Source of the DNA: Streptomyces tanashiensis
GTDB taxonomy: Bacteria > Actinomycetota > Actinomycetes > Streptomycetales > Streptomycetaceae
Direction: 5' to 3'
NCBI RefSeq assembly: GCF_014648895.1
Contig: NZ_BMRZ01000005.1
Span: forward strand, 124,001-188,000
DNA: 64,000 nucleotides
How positions within the stretch are numbered: position 1 is the stretch's first letter; the number at the start of each line of letters is the position of its first letter. Below the pieces are notes generated by a model. It searched no databases, was not told the origin of the DNA, and saw only the letters and a program-made list of their open reading frames with translations. Positions 1 to 8,481 of this stretch are shown piece after piece. Both the position numbers and the translations under genes were made by a program.

Positions 1-468
1 CTTGCCGAGGCCGACGAGGCCGAGGGTCCGGCCGGCCAGGTCGGCGCCGACCGTGGACTGCCACGGCCCGCCCTCGCGCACGGCCCGCGCCTCCGCCGGT
101 ACGTGGCGGGCGAGGCCCAGGAGGAGCGCCCAGGTCAGTTCGGTGGGCGGTGCGGGGCTGCTCGCGGTGCCGCAGACCGTCACGCCCCGCGCGCGGGCGG
201 CGGCGACGTCGATCGAGGCGTTCCGCATGCCGGAGGTGATGAGCAGCCGGAGCCGGGGCAGGCGGGCCAGGAGCTCCGCGTCGACCGGGGTCCGCTCCCG
301 CATCACCACGAGGACCTCGCAGTCCTCGACGGCGGCGACGAGCGCGTCCCGGTCCGTCAGGTGCTCGCGCAGCACGCGGACGTCCACGCGGTCCGCGAGC
401 GGGCTCCAGTCGGCGGAGGTGAGGGCGACGCCCTGGTAGTCGTCGAGTACGGCGCAGCGCAGCTTCAT
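1..468 (-). CDS. D-2-hydroxyacid dehydrogenase, N-terminal part
   Basis: Only the first 156 codons lie in the window; the gene runs off the left edge. The start (MKLRCAVLDDYQG) is followed by the substrate-binding half typical of D-isomer-specific 2-hydroxyacid dehydrogenases, including the ITSGMRNASID stretch and TELTWALLLGLAR. The last visible residues, GRTLGLVGLGK, are the beginning of the GxGxxG NAD-binding Rossmann motif. The family reduces 2-keto acids to D-2-hydroxy acids, or the reverse, with NAD(P)H. The substrate cannot be read from this fragment. It is divergent from the membrane-protein gene that starts at 570. Confidence 0.85.
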   Translation of the reverse strand, partial: MKLRCAVLDDYQGVALTSADWSPLADRVDVRVLREHLTDRDALVAAVEDCEVLVVMRERTPVDAELLARLPRLRLLITSGMRNASIDVAAARARGVTVCGTASSPAPPTELTWALLLGLARHVPAEARAVREGGPWQSTVGADLAGRTLGLVGLGK

Positions 469-569
469 GACCGCATGATCGCGTACACCCGCACGCGCCA
501 TCCAGGGCGACAGAACGGTCACCCTTGCGCAGAATCGCCATATCTGTCCCGTGATGAGGAGTGGGTGCC

Positions 570-1892
570 ATGAGCGAATCTGCCGGTGAAAGCGGCGACG
601 AACTCTCGGTGCTCCGGGCCCGGGTGGCCGCCCTGGAAGCGGACAAGGCGGCCGCCCCGCCGCCCCACCACCGCCTCCGCTCCTTCTTCGCCGCCCTGCT
701 CATCGTCATCGGCTGCGTCCTCGTCCCCCTGGGCATCGTCGCCTCCTGGACGTCGAGCATCGTCGGCGACACCGACCGGTACGTGCAGACCGTCGCCCCT
801 CTCGCCGACGACCCCGACATCCAGGCCGCCGTCGCCACCCGGGTGACGAACGCCGTCATGGAGCACATCGACCTGCAGTCCCTCCTGGAGGGCGTCGCCC
901 CCGAGCAGCGGCCCCTGGCGGCGAAGGCCCTCGGCAAGCTCGGCGGCTCCCTGGAGAGCGCGGTCAAGAGCTTCGTCCACGAGCGGGCGCAGGACGTCGT
1001 CGCCTCGTCGGCCTTCCAGACGATCTGGACCGACGCCAACCGCGCGATCCACACCTCCCTCGACCGCGCCCTGACCGGCAGCGACGAAGGGGCCGTGAAG
1101 ATCGAGACGGACACGGTCACGATCGACCTCGCGCCCGTGATCGACCGCGTGAAGCAGCGGCTCGTCGACTCCGGGCTCGATGTCGCGGCCAAGATCCCCG
1201 AGATCCACACCAACTTCACGGTCGTGAAGTCCGACGACATCGGCAAGGTGAAGACCGGCTTCTCGCTGCTGCAGCTGATGGGCGTGTGGCTGCCGGTGAT
1301 CGCGGTCCTGCTCGTCGCGGGCGGCGTGCTGCTCGCCGTGCGGCGCCGCCGCACCCTGATCGCCGCGGCCCTCGGCGTCGCCTTCGCGGCGATCGTCCTC
1401 GGTGTCGCCCTCACCGTCTTCCGCACGGTCTACCTGAACGCCCTGCCCGCCGACGTCTCCCCGGCCGCCGCGGGCTCCGTCTACGACACCCTGATCCGCT
1501 TCCTGCGCACCTCGGTCCGGGTGTACGCGACCCTCGGCATCCTGCTCGCCCTGGCCGCCTGGCTCTCCGGCCCGAGCCGCCCGGCCGTCCTCGTCCGCGG
1601 CCTCTGGCGCTCCGGCATCACGGCCACCCGTTCCACCGCCGACCACGCGGGCATGAACCTCGGCCCGGTGGGCCCCTTCGTCGCCCGCTACCGCACCTGG
1701 ATCACCTGGATCCTCGTCGCCGGGGCGGCCGCCGTCCTCGTCTTCTGGTCCTACCCCACCGCCTGGGTCGTCGTGGGCGTCGTCCTCGTCCTGCTCCTCG
1801 TCCTCGCGGTGGTGGCCTTCCTGGCGGAGGAACCCGCAGGGGACACCTCCGCCTCCCCGCCGGAGAAGACGGCCGGTTCCGGCCCGGCCTAA
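570..1892 (+). CDS. Multi-pass membrane protein of unknown function
   Basis: A 440-residue protein. The ATG at 570 is preferred over an upstream GTG at 561 because GAGGAG lies 8 nt before it. After a charged N-terminus there is one hydrophobic segment (about residues 35-60), then a long extracytoplasmic-looking region, then four or five hydrophobic segments from about residue 235 to 425 (for example LLQLMGVWLPVIAVLLVAGG, and the paired helices after WITWILVAG). The C-terminus is polar. No catalytic motif is recognised. Proteins of this layout are common in Streptomyces without a known role. Its stop codon overlaps the stop of the convergent MerR gene by 3 nt. Confidence 0.8.
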   Translation: MSESAGESGDELSVLRARVAALEADKAAAPPPHHRLRSFFAALLIVIGCVLVPLGIVASWTSSIVGDTDRYVQTVAPLADDPDIQAAVATRVTNAVMEHIDLQSLLEGVAPEQRPLAAKALGKLGGSLESAVKSFVHERAQDVVASSAFQTIWTDANRAIHTSLDRALTGSDEGAVKIETDTVTIDLAPVIDRVKQRLVDSGLDVAAKIPEIHTNFTVVKSDDIGKVKTGFSLLQLMGVWLPVIAVLLVAGGVLLAVRRRRTLIAAALGVAFAAIVLGVALTVFRTVYLNALPADVSPAAAGSVYDTLIRFLRTSVRVYATLGILLALAAWLSGPSRPAVLVRGLWRSGITATRSTADHAGMNLGPVGPFVARYRTWITWILVAGAAAVLVFWSYPTAWVVVGVVLVLLLVLAVVAFLAEEPAGDTSASPPEKTAGSGPA

Positions 1893-2536
1893 GGGGCGTC
1901 CGGGGCCCAGGCGCCCCGGCGCCGGGTCTCGTTCTCCTGGGCCAGGCGGCGCAGGACGGCCAGGACCGGTTCCAGGAGGAGCACGACGACGGCGGCGTGC
2001 TCGGCCAGCTTGAAGCGGTCCTCGGAGCCGTCGAGCGCCTTGATCCGGTCCAGGTCGAGCTTCGCGGCGGCGGCGGCCAGTTCGGCGTAGGGCAGCAGGT
2101 CCTCGGTGCTGTAGTCGGCGCCGATGCGGCCCAGGTCCATGAGGCTCGCGGCGAGGGCGCGGCGGTGCGGCGAGTCCTCGGAGATCTCCCAGCCCATGGC
2201 CCGCACCAGCTCGTCGACGCGGGGCGCCTGCTCGTCCACCGAGTCCGTCTCGGCGGCGTCGACCGGCGTCGGGAGCGCGTAGTGCACGACGCCGAGCGTG
2301 GCGAGCGGATCGAGGGGCTCGTCCATGGCCGTGAGGACGTCGCGGGTGGCGGCGATCGACAGGCCGCCGCGGGCGGTCAGGGCACGGATGAGGCGCAGGC
2401 GCTGGAGGTGCTCGTCCCCGTACAGGCTCAGCGTGGCTCCCAGCTGCCGGCCGGGCGGCAGCAGGCCTTCACGCAGGTAGTACTTGATCGTCCCGACCGG
2501 GGTCCCGGACAGACGGCTCAGGTCAGAGATTCTCAT
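1889..2536 (-). CDS. MerR-family transcriptional regulator
   Basis: A 215-residue regulator. The N-terminus MRISDLSRLSGTPVGTIKYYLREGLLPPGR is a MerR winged helix-turn-helix, followed by the second wing (LYGDEHLQRLRLIRAL) and a C-terminal region with no conserved metal-binding cysteines, so it is probably an effector- or stress-responsive member. I chose the ATG at 2536 because the MerR domain begins exactly there. It is transcribed away from the export permease at 2734, with a perfect palindrome in the shared intergenic region at 2624-2644. It most likely controls itself and that permease (inference). Confidence 0.9.
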   Translation of the reverse strand: MRISDLSRLSGTPVGTIKYYLREGLLPPGRQLGATLSLYGDEHLQRLRLIRALTARGGLSIAATRDVLTAMDEPLDPLATLGVVHYALPTPVDAAETDSVDEQAPRVDELVRAMGWEISEDSPHRRALAASLMDLGRIGADYSTEDLLPYAELAAAAAKLDLDRIKALDGSEDRFKLAEHAAVVVLLLEPVLAVLRRLAQENETRRRGAWAPDAP

Positions 2537-2623
2537 GCGCGCTCTCGCTCGGTCTGTTCTGTGTGTGACCAGTCTCCCAGGCGTTCCCTGTGGCACCCCC
2601 TTCTGGATAGTGCCACTCTTCAA

Positions 2624-2644
2624 CTGGAAAGTGGTACTTTCCAG
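2624..2644. promoter_or_regulatory. Perfect inverted repeat, candidate MerR operator
   Basis: CTGGAAAGT, a 3-nt spacer, then ACTTTCCAG: a perfect 9-bp dyad in the 197-nt intergenic region between the divergent MerR gene and the permease. A related half (GATAGTGCCACT) lies just to the left. Position and symmetry fit an operator for the MerR regulator. Neither binding nor the exact promoter is proven by the sequence. Confidence 0.6.
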
Positions 2645-2733
2645 AAAGCCGTTCACCTGCACAGACGGCACTCCCCTCTGCCCGTCGATCCCAGCGCCCC
2701 GCCGGCGCGCCACCGAAGCTGGAGCCCCTCGCC

Positions 2734-4071
2734 ATGTCCGAACCGACCCCCCTCCTCCGGGTCAGCGCCAGCGGACTGCTGCGCCGCCGCGGGGTGTGGC
2801 TGCCGTCGGCGGTGGTCCTCGGCCTGCTGTCGCTCGTCCTGTCCATGCTCTATCTGGGGGCCAACAACGACCCCGTCGGCGCGACGAAGGACCTGCCGAT
2901 CGCCCTGGTCGACAGCGACCGGGGGACGGAGGTGGCCGGGAAGCGGATCGACCTCGGAGCGCAGATCGCCACGCGGATCACCGGGTCCGCCGAACTCCGC
3001 GACAAGGTCTCCTGGAAGAAGGTCGACCGCCGCACCGCCGACGACCTGCTCGCCCGGGGCGAGGTCTTCGGCGCGCTCGTCATCCCGGAGGACTTCTCCG
3101 CCGACGTCGCCGCACTCGCCGGGCCTCCCCAGCGCGCACCGCACCCGCCGACCATGACGGTGCTGACCAACCCGGCGGCCGGAAGCTTCGGCTCCGGCAT
3201 GGCCGCCGAGATCAACCACAAGGTCGTCGCCACCACCTCCGCGCAGGTGGGCCGCGGCCTCACCGAGCAGCTCGGCCGGCAGGCCGCGCGGCACCCCGCG
3301 TCCGCCGCCACCGGCCGGACCGCCGCGCCCGGCGGCGCCGCCGCCCAGCTGATGATCGCCGACCCCGTGAAGGCGACCGTCGAGGAGGGGCACCCCCTCG
3401 GCACCCACAGCGGCCTCGGACTGAGCGCCTTCTTCTACGCCCTCGTCCTGGTCCTCGGCGGCATGCTGGGCGCCAACGTGATCCACGCCCAGGTGGACAC
3501 CGCCCTCGGCTACCTGGCCAACGACAAGGGGCCGTTCCGCTTCGTCAAGCCCGCCCAGCACATGACGCGCGTGCACCACTTCGTGGTCTGCTCGGTGCTG
3601 ATGGCCGTCCTGTCGATGCTGACCTCCGCCCTCGCGATGGCCGGCGCGGTCGGCGTCGTCGGCATCGACGCCTCGCACCTGCCCCTGCTGTGGATCTTCG
3701 GAACGTGCGCCACGGCGGCGATGGGCATCACGGCCCTGGCCCTGCTCGCCGTCTTCGGGACCCCCGGCCCCATCGTCTCCATGCTCGTCCTGATCGGCCT
3801 GGCCATCCCGTCGGCCGGCGCCACCATCCCGCTCCAGGCGCTCCCGGACTTCTACCGCTTCCTGGCGGAGTTCGAGCCGTTCCGCCAGGTGGTCGACGGT
3901 GTCCGGTCCATCCTCTACTTCGGGGCGCGGGCCGACGCGGGACTCGGCCGCGCCTGGACCATGACCGCCGTCGGCTTCGCCGGGTCGCTCCTCCTCGGTC
4001 TCGCCCTCACCCGCCTCTACGACCGCAAGGGGCTGCACCGTTCGGATCTCCGGCTGACCCCGGCCGGCTGA
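2734..4071 (+). CDS. YhgE/Pip-like (ABC-2 type) membrane exporter subunit
   Basis: A 445-residue membrane protein. A first transmembrane segment (SAVVLGLLSLVLSMLYL) is followed by a large extracytoplasmic region with the IALVDSDRGTEVAGKRIDLG and FGALVIPEDFSADV signatures seen in YhgE/Pip and related ABC-2 export permeases. Four to five helices follow (about residues 230-430), ending at LLLGLALTRLYDRKG. A weak GGAG lies 9 nt before the ATG. Such proteins take part in export, often of lipids, toxins or drugs; the substrate here is unknown. The divergent MerR gene and the palindrome between them suggest regulated, perhaps drug-inducible expression. Confidence 0.75.
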   Translation: MSEPTPLLRVSASGLLRRRGVWLPSAVVLGLLSLVLSMLYLGANNDPVGATKDLPIALVDSDRGTEVAGKRIDLGAQIATRITGSAELRDKVSWKKVDRRTADDLLARGEVFGALVIPEDFSADVAALAGPPQRAPHPPTMTVLTNPAAGSFGSGMAAEINHKVVATTSAQVGRGLTEQLGRQAARHPASAATGRTAAPGGAAAQLMIADPVKATVEEGHPLGTHSGLGLSAFFYALVLVLGGMLGANVIHAQVDTALGYLANDKGPFRFVKPAQHMTRVHHFVVCSVLMAVLSMLTSALAMAGAVGVVGIDASHLPLLWIFGTCATAAMGITALALLAVFGTPGPIVSMLVLIGLAIPSAGATIPLQALPDFYRFLAEFEPFRQVVDGVRSILYFGARADAGLGRAWTMTAVGFAGSLLLGLALTRLYDRKGLHRSDLRLTPAG

Positions 4072-4078
4072 CCGGACC

Positions 4079-4105
4079 GGGGGCCGCCCGGACCGGGCGG
4101 CCCCC
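4079..4105. terminator. Bidirectional hairpin terminator
   Basis: GGGGGCCGCCC, a 5-nt loop, then GGGCGGCCCCC: an 11-bp GC stem lying between the convergent genes that end at 4071 (+) and 4134 (-). It can serve both. No U-tract follows, as is usual in Streptomyces. Confidence 0.75.
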
Positions 4106-4133
4106 GCTCGGCGTCGTGGTCACGCGCCGCACG

Positions 4134-4571
4134 TCACCGGCGGACGGTGTCGTCGGTCTTGAGGTCCTCCACCTCGTCGTCGAAGTCGTCGAGCTTGTCC
4201 GGGCAGTAGACCTGGAGGACGATCCGCTCGGCCTGGACGGCCTTGGTGTCGGAGATGACGGGCCGCATGCCGGGGCCCGCGGCGCCGTTGGCCTGCTGGA
4301 TCTTCCACAGCGCCGTCTTCAGGGCGTTGCCCGGCTGCTCGCAGACCTGGCCGCCGTCGGTGCCGAGCAGCCGCTCGATGGTGTCGGTGTCGGGGGCGGG
4401 GTATCCGGCCTTCACCAGCTCCTCCTGGAGCTGTTTGGCCTTGGACTCGGTCTCGTTGTTCGTCTTCACGCTCTCGTAGCGGACGAGGCCGGTGATCACG
4501 AGGCCGACGAGGATCACGATCGTGCCCCAGTAGATCACCTTGTGCTCGGAGGCGAAGCGGGTGGGACTCAT
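4134..4571 (-). CDS. Small single-pass membrane protein coupled to antiporter
   Basis: A 145-residue protein with one N-terminal transmembrane segment (VIYWGTIVILVGLVITGLV) and a polar C-terminal region rich in Lys/Asp/Glu containing two cysteines (GGQVCEQPGN and LQVYCPDKLDD). Its ATG overlaps the TGA of the upstream antiporter gene (ATGA at 4568-4571), so the two are translationally coupled. I recognise no family with certainty. The coupling suggests an accessory subunit or stabiliser of the transporter (inference). Confidence 0.75.
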   Translation of the reverse strand: MSPTRFASEHKVIYWGTIVILVGLVITGLVRYESVKTNNETESKAKQLQEELVKAGYPAPDTDTIERLLGTDGGQVCEQPGNALKTALWKIQQANGAAGPGMRPVISDTKAVQAERIVLQVYCPDKLDDFDDEVEDLKTDDTVRR

Positions 4572-6031
4572 GCCCGGTCTCCCTCGCTCGGGATGTCGGC
4601 GTCGGCGGTGCGCCAGCTCGGCTTGCGGAACTTCAGGAAGGCCCAGGGGATCAGGAAGCCCAGGATGACCAGGCCGCCGCCGACGATGCCGATGTACGCC
4701 CAGACGCTGCCGCTGCCGAACTGGGAGCTCGGGACGAAGCCGATGAACAGCGCGGCGAGCGAGGCGAGCAGGCCGGTGACGCACAGGACGCCCAGCGCGG
4801 GTGCCCGGTAGCCGCGGGGGTGGTCGGGCTGGGTCTTCCGCAGCCGCATCGCCGCGGTGAACATCAGCAGGTACACGATCAGGTACACCTGCGTGGTGAT
4901 GACCGAGAAGATCCAGTAGGCGCTGGAGACGTTGGGGATCAGCGCGTACCCCAGGGCGATGATCGTGGTGACGACGCCCTGGGTGACCAGGATGTTCTGC
5001 TGGATGCCGTTCTTGTTCAGCTTCTGCAGGTACGGCGGCAGGTAGCCCTCCTGTCGGGAGATCTCCAGCAGGCCCTTCGAGGGGCCGGCGAGCCAGGTGA
5101 GCATGCCGCCGAGCGAGGCGGACACCAGGGCGACGGCGGCGATCGGGGTGAGCCAGCCGATGCCGAAGTACTGGAAGAAGGCGTCGAACGCCTGCATCAC
5201 GCCCGCCGTGAGGCTGAGCTGGTCGGCGGGCACGACCCAGCTGATGGCGAGCGCCGGCAGGATGAAGATCAGCAGCACCAGGCCCATCGCCAGGAACATC
5301 GACTTCGGGTACTCCCTCGGCGGGTCCTTCAGCGAGGAGACGTGCACGGCGTTCATCTCCATGCCGGAGTACGACAGGAAGTTGTTGACGATCAGCACGA
5401 GGCTGGCCAGGCCCGTCCACTGCGGGAGCAGGTGGGAGGCGTTCATCGGGGCGGCGGAGGGGTTGCCCTGGCCGAGGAAGACCATGCCGAGGACCACGAG
5501 CAGGGTGCCGGGGATCAGGGTGCCGATGATCAGGCCCCAACTGGCCAGTCCGGCCAGCGCCTTGGTGCCGCGCGAGGAGATCCAGACGCCCGTCCAGTAG
5601 AGGACCACGATGACGATCGCGGTGTACGGACCGCTGGAGGCGAGTGCCGGATCGATGATGTACGCGATGGTGGACGCGACGAACCCGAGCAGGCTCGGGT
5701 AGTAGAAGATCGTCATCGCGAACTGGCACCACACGGCCAGGAATCCGAGCGGCTTCGAGAGCCCCTCCGAGACCCAGCGGTACACGCCGCCGTTCCAGCC
5801 GGAGGCGAGCTCCGCGGAGACGAGGGCGGTCGGCAGCAGGAACACGATCGCCGGGACGAGGTAGAGGAAGACGCAGGCCAGGCCGTAGACGGCCATCGTG
5901 GGCGCGGCCCGCAGGCTCGCCACCGACGCGGTGGTCATCAGGGCGAGGGTCACCCAGGTGAGCGTGGTGGGCGCGGGCCGTGTCGCCGCCCGCGGTTTGG
6001 GGACGTCGGCCGGTGTGTCGATGCTGCTCAA
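4568..6031 (-). CDS. APC-family amino-acid antiporter, GadC-like
   Basis: A 487-residue protein with about 12 hydrophobic segments. The segments LTWVTLALMTTASVASLR, PTALVSAELASGWNGGVYRW and NNFLSYSGMEMNAVHVSSLKDPPREYPKS match the glutamate/GABA antiporter (GadC/YjeM-like) branch of the amino acid-polyamine-organocation superfamily. Such carriers swap an external amino acid for its decarboxylation product. A glutamate decarboxylase is encoded 6.3 kb away at 12364, so a glutamate/GABA role is plausible but not proven. It forms a coupled pair with the small membrane gene downstream. Confidence 0.85.
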   Translation of the reverse strand: MSSIDTPADVPKPRAATRPAPTTLTWVTLALMTTASVASLRAAPTMAVYGLACVFLYLVPAIVFLLPTALVSAELASGWNGGVYRWVSEGLSKPLGFLAVWCQFAMTIFYYPSLLGFVASTIAYIIDPALASSGPYTAIVIVVLYWTGVWISSRGTKALAGLASWGLIIGTLIPGTLLVVLGMVFLGQGNPSAAPMNASHLLPQWTGLASLVLIVNNFLSYSGMEMNAVHVSSLKDPPREYPKSMFLAMGLVLLIFILPALAISWVVPADQLSLTAGVMQAFDAFFQYFGIGWLTPIAAVALVSASLGGMLTWLAGPSKGLLEISRQEGYLPPYLQKLNKNGIQQNILVTQGVVTTIIALGYALIPNVSSAYWIFSVITTQVYLIVYLLMFTAAMRLRKTQPDHPRGYRAPALGVLCVTGLLASLAALFIGFVPSSQFGSGSVWAYIGIVGGGLVILGFLIPWAFLKFRKPSWRTADADIPSEGDRA

Positions 6032-6146
6032 GGGGGCCTCCCGCGGGGTTGGGCGATCGGCTCAGCCTTGAACGGCCCCGGAGGCCCGGCAACCGGGGTC
6101 GGCCGTACGGGTTACGGCTGTGACGCCTGAGCCCCCTGACCCCCTG

Positions 6147-6230
6147 TCACCCCCGTGCCGCGTCGGGCCGCAGGCTCCTCTCGAGGCCGTCGAGCAGCGC
6201 GGTGAGTCCGAAGGCGAAGGTGTCCTCGGG
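6147..6230 (-). pseudogene. Remnant of a TetR-family regulator C-terminus
   Basis: Read leftward, about 28 codons give PEDTFAFGLTALLDGLERSL and a stop, which resembles the end of TetR C-terminal domains (FxFGLxxLLDGL). No helix-turn-helix or start precedes it. The reading frame upstream runs straight into sequence that encodes something else on the other strand. I read it as a leftover of a deleted gene; the match is short. Confidence 0.45.
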
Positions 6231-6297
6231 GGACCCCGGCGTACTCGCCGGCCTCGTACCCGGCTCGGCCCTGGCCGTCCTCCTCCTCGCCCTGTGA
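6231..6297 (+). pseudogene. Possible C-terminal scrap of a membrane protein
   Basis: On the + strand the frame ending at the TGA of 6295-6297 reads PGVLAGLVPGSALAVLLLAL, a hydrophobic helix directly followed by the stop, as at the end of a major-facilitator-type transporter. It abuts the TetR remnant. Together they look like the junction left after deletion of a TetR/transporter pair. The evidence is only about 20 residues. Confidence 0.3.
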
Positions 6298-6317
6298 CCG
6301 CGCCGGAGCGCCGCCGG

Positions 6318-7274
6318 TCAGGACGTACGGCTGAAGGAACGGCGGTACGCCCGCGGGGGCACGCCCCGGCGGCGGACGAACTGGGCGCGGAGCACCGCCG
6401 CGCTGCCGAAGCCCACCGCGCGGGCGATCTCCTCGACCGGGAGCTCGGTCGTCTCCAGGAGCTCCTCGGCCCGGCTGAGGCGCAGCCCCAGCAGCCAGGC
6501 GTGCGGGGTGGTGCCGGTCGAGGCCGCGAAACGGCGGGCGAAGGAACGCCGGCTCATCAGGGCCCTGCGGGCCAGCTCGGCGACGGGCAGCGGCTCGTGG
6601 AGGTTCTCCCGGGCCCAGGCCAGGACGTCGGTGAGGCGCTCGTCCCGGCTGTCCTCGGGCACGGGGGTCGCCAGGTACTGGGCCTGGCCGCCGTCGCGGT
6701 GGGACGGCAGCACCAGGTCCCGGGCGATGGCGTTGGCCGTGGTCGCCCCGTACTCCCGCCGCAGCAGATGGAGACACAGGTCGAAGCCGGCGGCGGCGCC
6801 CGCGCCGGTCACCACCGTCCCCTGGTCGACGTAGAGGGCGTCGGGCTCGACGGTGACCTCCGGGTGCCGTTCGGCCAGGAGCCCGGCGAACCGCCAGTGG
6901 GTGGTGGCCCGCCGCCCGTCGAGCAGCCCGGCCGCGGCGAGCGCGAAGGCCCCGACGCAGTGGGCCGCGACCAGCGCCCCGCGCGCGTGGGCGACACCGA
7001 GCGCGTCGAGCACGGCGGGCCCCGGCGGCGTACGGAACCCGGCCCACGGCAGGGCGATCACCAGATCGGCGCCGGCCAGCCGCTCCAGGCCGTGGTCGAC
7101 CACCAGCGGCAGCCCGACATCGGTACGGACCCGGCCGGGCCGGTCGGTGCAGAGCGCGAAGTCGAAGGCGGGCAGGCCCTGGCCGCGCGCGTCGAACACC
7201 TCCGAGACGATCCCGGCACCGAGCATGCCGACCCCGTGCGGGGCGTAGGCGGCGACGGTGAGGAAGGGCGGCAC
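6318..7274 (-). CDS. GATase1-like / AraC-family regulator
   Basis: A 318-residue protein in two parts. Residues about 5-190 form a DJ-1/PfpI (GATase1-like) domain, with the nucleophile-elbow region GALVAAHCVGAFALAAAGLL containing Cys in HCVGAF. Residues about 210-315 form an AraC helix-turn-helix pair (VAELARRALMSRRSFARRF and VEEIARAVGFGSAAVLRAQF). This matches the FtrA/GlxA-like regulators that sense small metabolites. The start is GTG at 7274. It is divergent from the metallo-hydrolase at 7365 and probably regulates it (inference). Confidence 0.9.
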   Translation of the reverse strand: MPPFLTVAAYAPHGVGMLGAGIVSEVFDARGQGLPAFDFALCTDRPGRVRTDVGLPLVVDHGLERLAGADLVIALPWAGFRTPPGPAVLDALGVAHARGALVAAHCVGAFALAAAGLLDGRRATTHWRFAGLLAERHPEVTVEPDALYVDQGTVVTGAGAAAGFDLCLHLLRREYGATTANAIARDLVLPSHRDGGQAQYLATPVPEDSRDERLTDVLAWARENLHEPLPVAELARRALMSRRSFARRFAASTGTTPHAWLLGLRLSRAEELLETTELPVEEIARAVGFGSAAVLRAQFVRRRGVPPRAYRRSFSRTS

Positions 7275-7364
7275 GCGGGAAGTGTGGCACGGGTGGCACG
7301 ATTCCCGCGATCAGTGGCAGCACGGCCACTCGTGAAAGACCCCGCCCCGCAGAAGACTTGGGGC

Positions 7365-7979
7365 ATGACGACGACGAAGAACACCGCCGCTGAGACCCTC
7401 CGGGCCCACACCGCCACCTACACGATCCTGACCACCGGCTACACGCTCTCCACCGGCCCCGGGGTCGCCGCCACCGTCTCGTACGTCCACGACGGCGACC
7501 GGCACGTGATCGTCGACCCCGGCATGGTCGCCGGCCGCGACCGGATCCTCGGCCCGCTCGCGGAACTCGGCCTCGGCCCCGACGACATCACCGACGTGGT
7601 GCTCAGCCACCACCACCCCGACAACACCATGAACGTCGGCCTCTTCGGCCGGGCCCGCGTCCACGACCACAAGGCGATCTACGAGAACGACCAGTGGACC
7701 GACCGCGACGCCGAGGGCCATGAACTCGCCCCTTCCCTGCGGCTGATCCGCACCCCCGGCCACAGTGCCGAGGACATCACCCTCCTCGCGGGCACCGCCG
7801 AGGGCGTCGTCGCCTTCGTGGGCGACCTGTGGTGGCGGCCGAACGGCCCCGTCGAGGACCCGGTGGCCCCCGACCACGCGCAGCTGCGCGACTCGCGCCT
7901 CCGCGTCCTCGCCGCCGCCGACGTCATCGTCCCCGGCCACGGCCCCGCCTTCCCGGCGGACGACACCGCGCCGCTCTAG
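7365..7979 (+). CDS. MBL-fold metallo-hydrolase
   Basis: A 204-residue metallo-beta-lactamase-fold hydrolase. The metal-binding motif is SHHHPDN (around residues 82-88), and further ligands lie in TPGHSAED, FVGDLWW and VPGHGPAF in the expected order. The family hydrolyses esters, thioesters or lactones at a di-metal site. This is a small cytosolic member with no signal peptide, and the substrate is unknown. The ATG at 7365 starts 90 nt from the divergent GATase1/AraC regulator. Confidence 0.88.
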   Translation: MTTTKNTAAETLRAHTATYTILTTGYTLSTGPGVAATVSYVHDGDRHVIVDPGMVAGRDRILGPLAELGLGPDDITDVVLSHHHPDNTMNVGLFGRARVHDHKAIYENDQWTDRDAEGHELAPSLRLIRTPGHSAEDITLLAGTAEGVVAFVGDLWWRPNGPVEDPVAPDHAQLRDSRLRVLAAADVIVPGHGPAFPADDTAPL

Positions 7980-8010
7980 GACGGCACGGCGCCGCGTCGG
8001 AAAGCCCTCT

Positions 8011-8412
8011 CTAGCGGGCGCCCGGCTCCTTGCCCGCGTCCTTCTCCGTGCGCCCGGTCTCCGCGTCCCCGGCCGCGTCCCGGTCCGCCTGCGCCTGCTC
8101 CGCCGCGCGGCGGTACTCGGCGTTGATGCGCTGGGCCTCCTCCAGCTGGTCCTCCAGGATGACGATCCGGCAGGCCGCCTCGACCGGGGTGCCCTGGTCG
8201 ACGAGTTCCCGGGCGCGGGCGGCGATCCGCAGCTGGTAGCGGGAGTAGCGCCGGTGGCCGCCCTCGGAACGCAGCGGAGTGATGAGGCGGGCCTCGCCGA
8301 TGGCGCGGAGGAATCCGGGGGTGGTGCCGAGCATCTCGGCGGCCCGCCCCATCGTGTACGCCGGGTAGTCGTCGTCGTCGAGTCGGTCGCCGAGCGGACT
8401 GTCCGCTGTCAT
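8011..8412 (-). CDS. BldC/MerR-like regulator, copy 1 of a paralogous pair
   Basis: A 133-residue protein with a MerR-type helix-turn-helix (YTMGRAAEMLGTTPGFLRAIGEARLITPLRSEGGHRRYSRYQL), a short coiled coil (LEDQLEEAQRINAEYRRAAEQAQ) and an acidic/basic low-complexity tail. The ATG at 8412 has AAGAGGTG upstream. A close paralogue is encoded at 25298-25639; both precede an SCO5918-like gene, a DEAD-box helicase and a cold-shock gene on the same strand. It is probably a stress regulator of that cluster (inference from conserved linkage). Confidence 0.88.
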   Translation of the reverse strand: MTADSPLGDRLDDDDYPAYTMGRAAEMLGTTPGFLRAIGEARLITPLRSEGGHRRYSRYQLRIAARARELVDQGTPVEAACRIVILEDQLEEAQRINAEYRRAAEQAQADRDAAGDAETGRTEKDAGKEPGAR

Positions 8413-8481
8413 CTGCACCTCTTCTTGGGGCCCTGGAGGAAATTCAACCACCGGAGGGTGCGGCGCCTAGAATCGGCTCTC

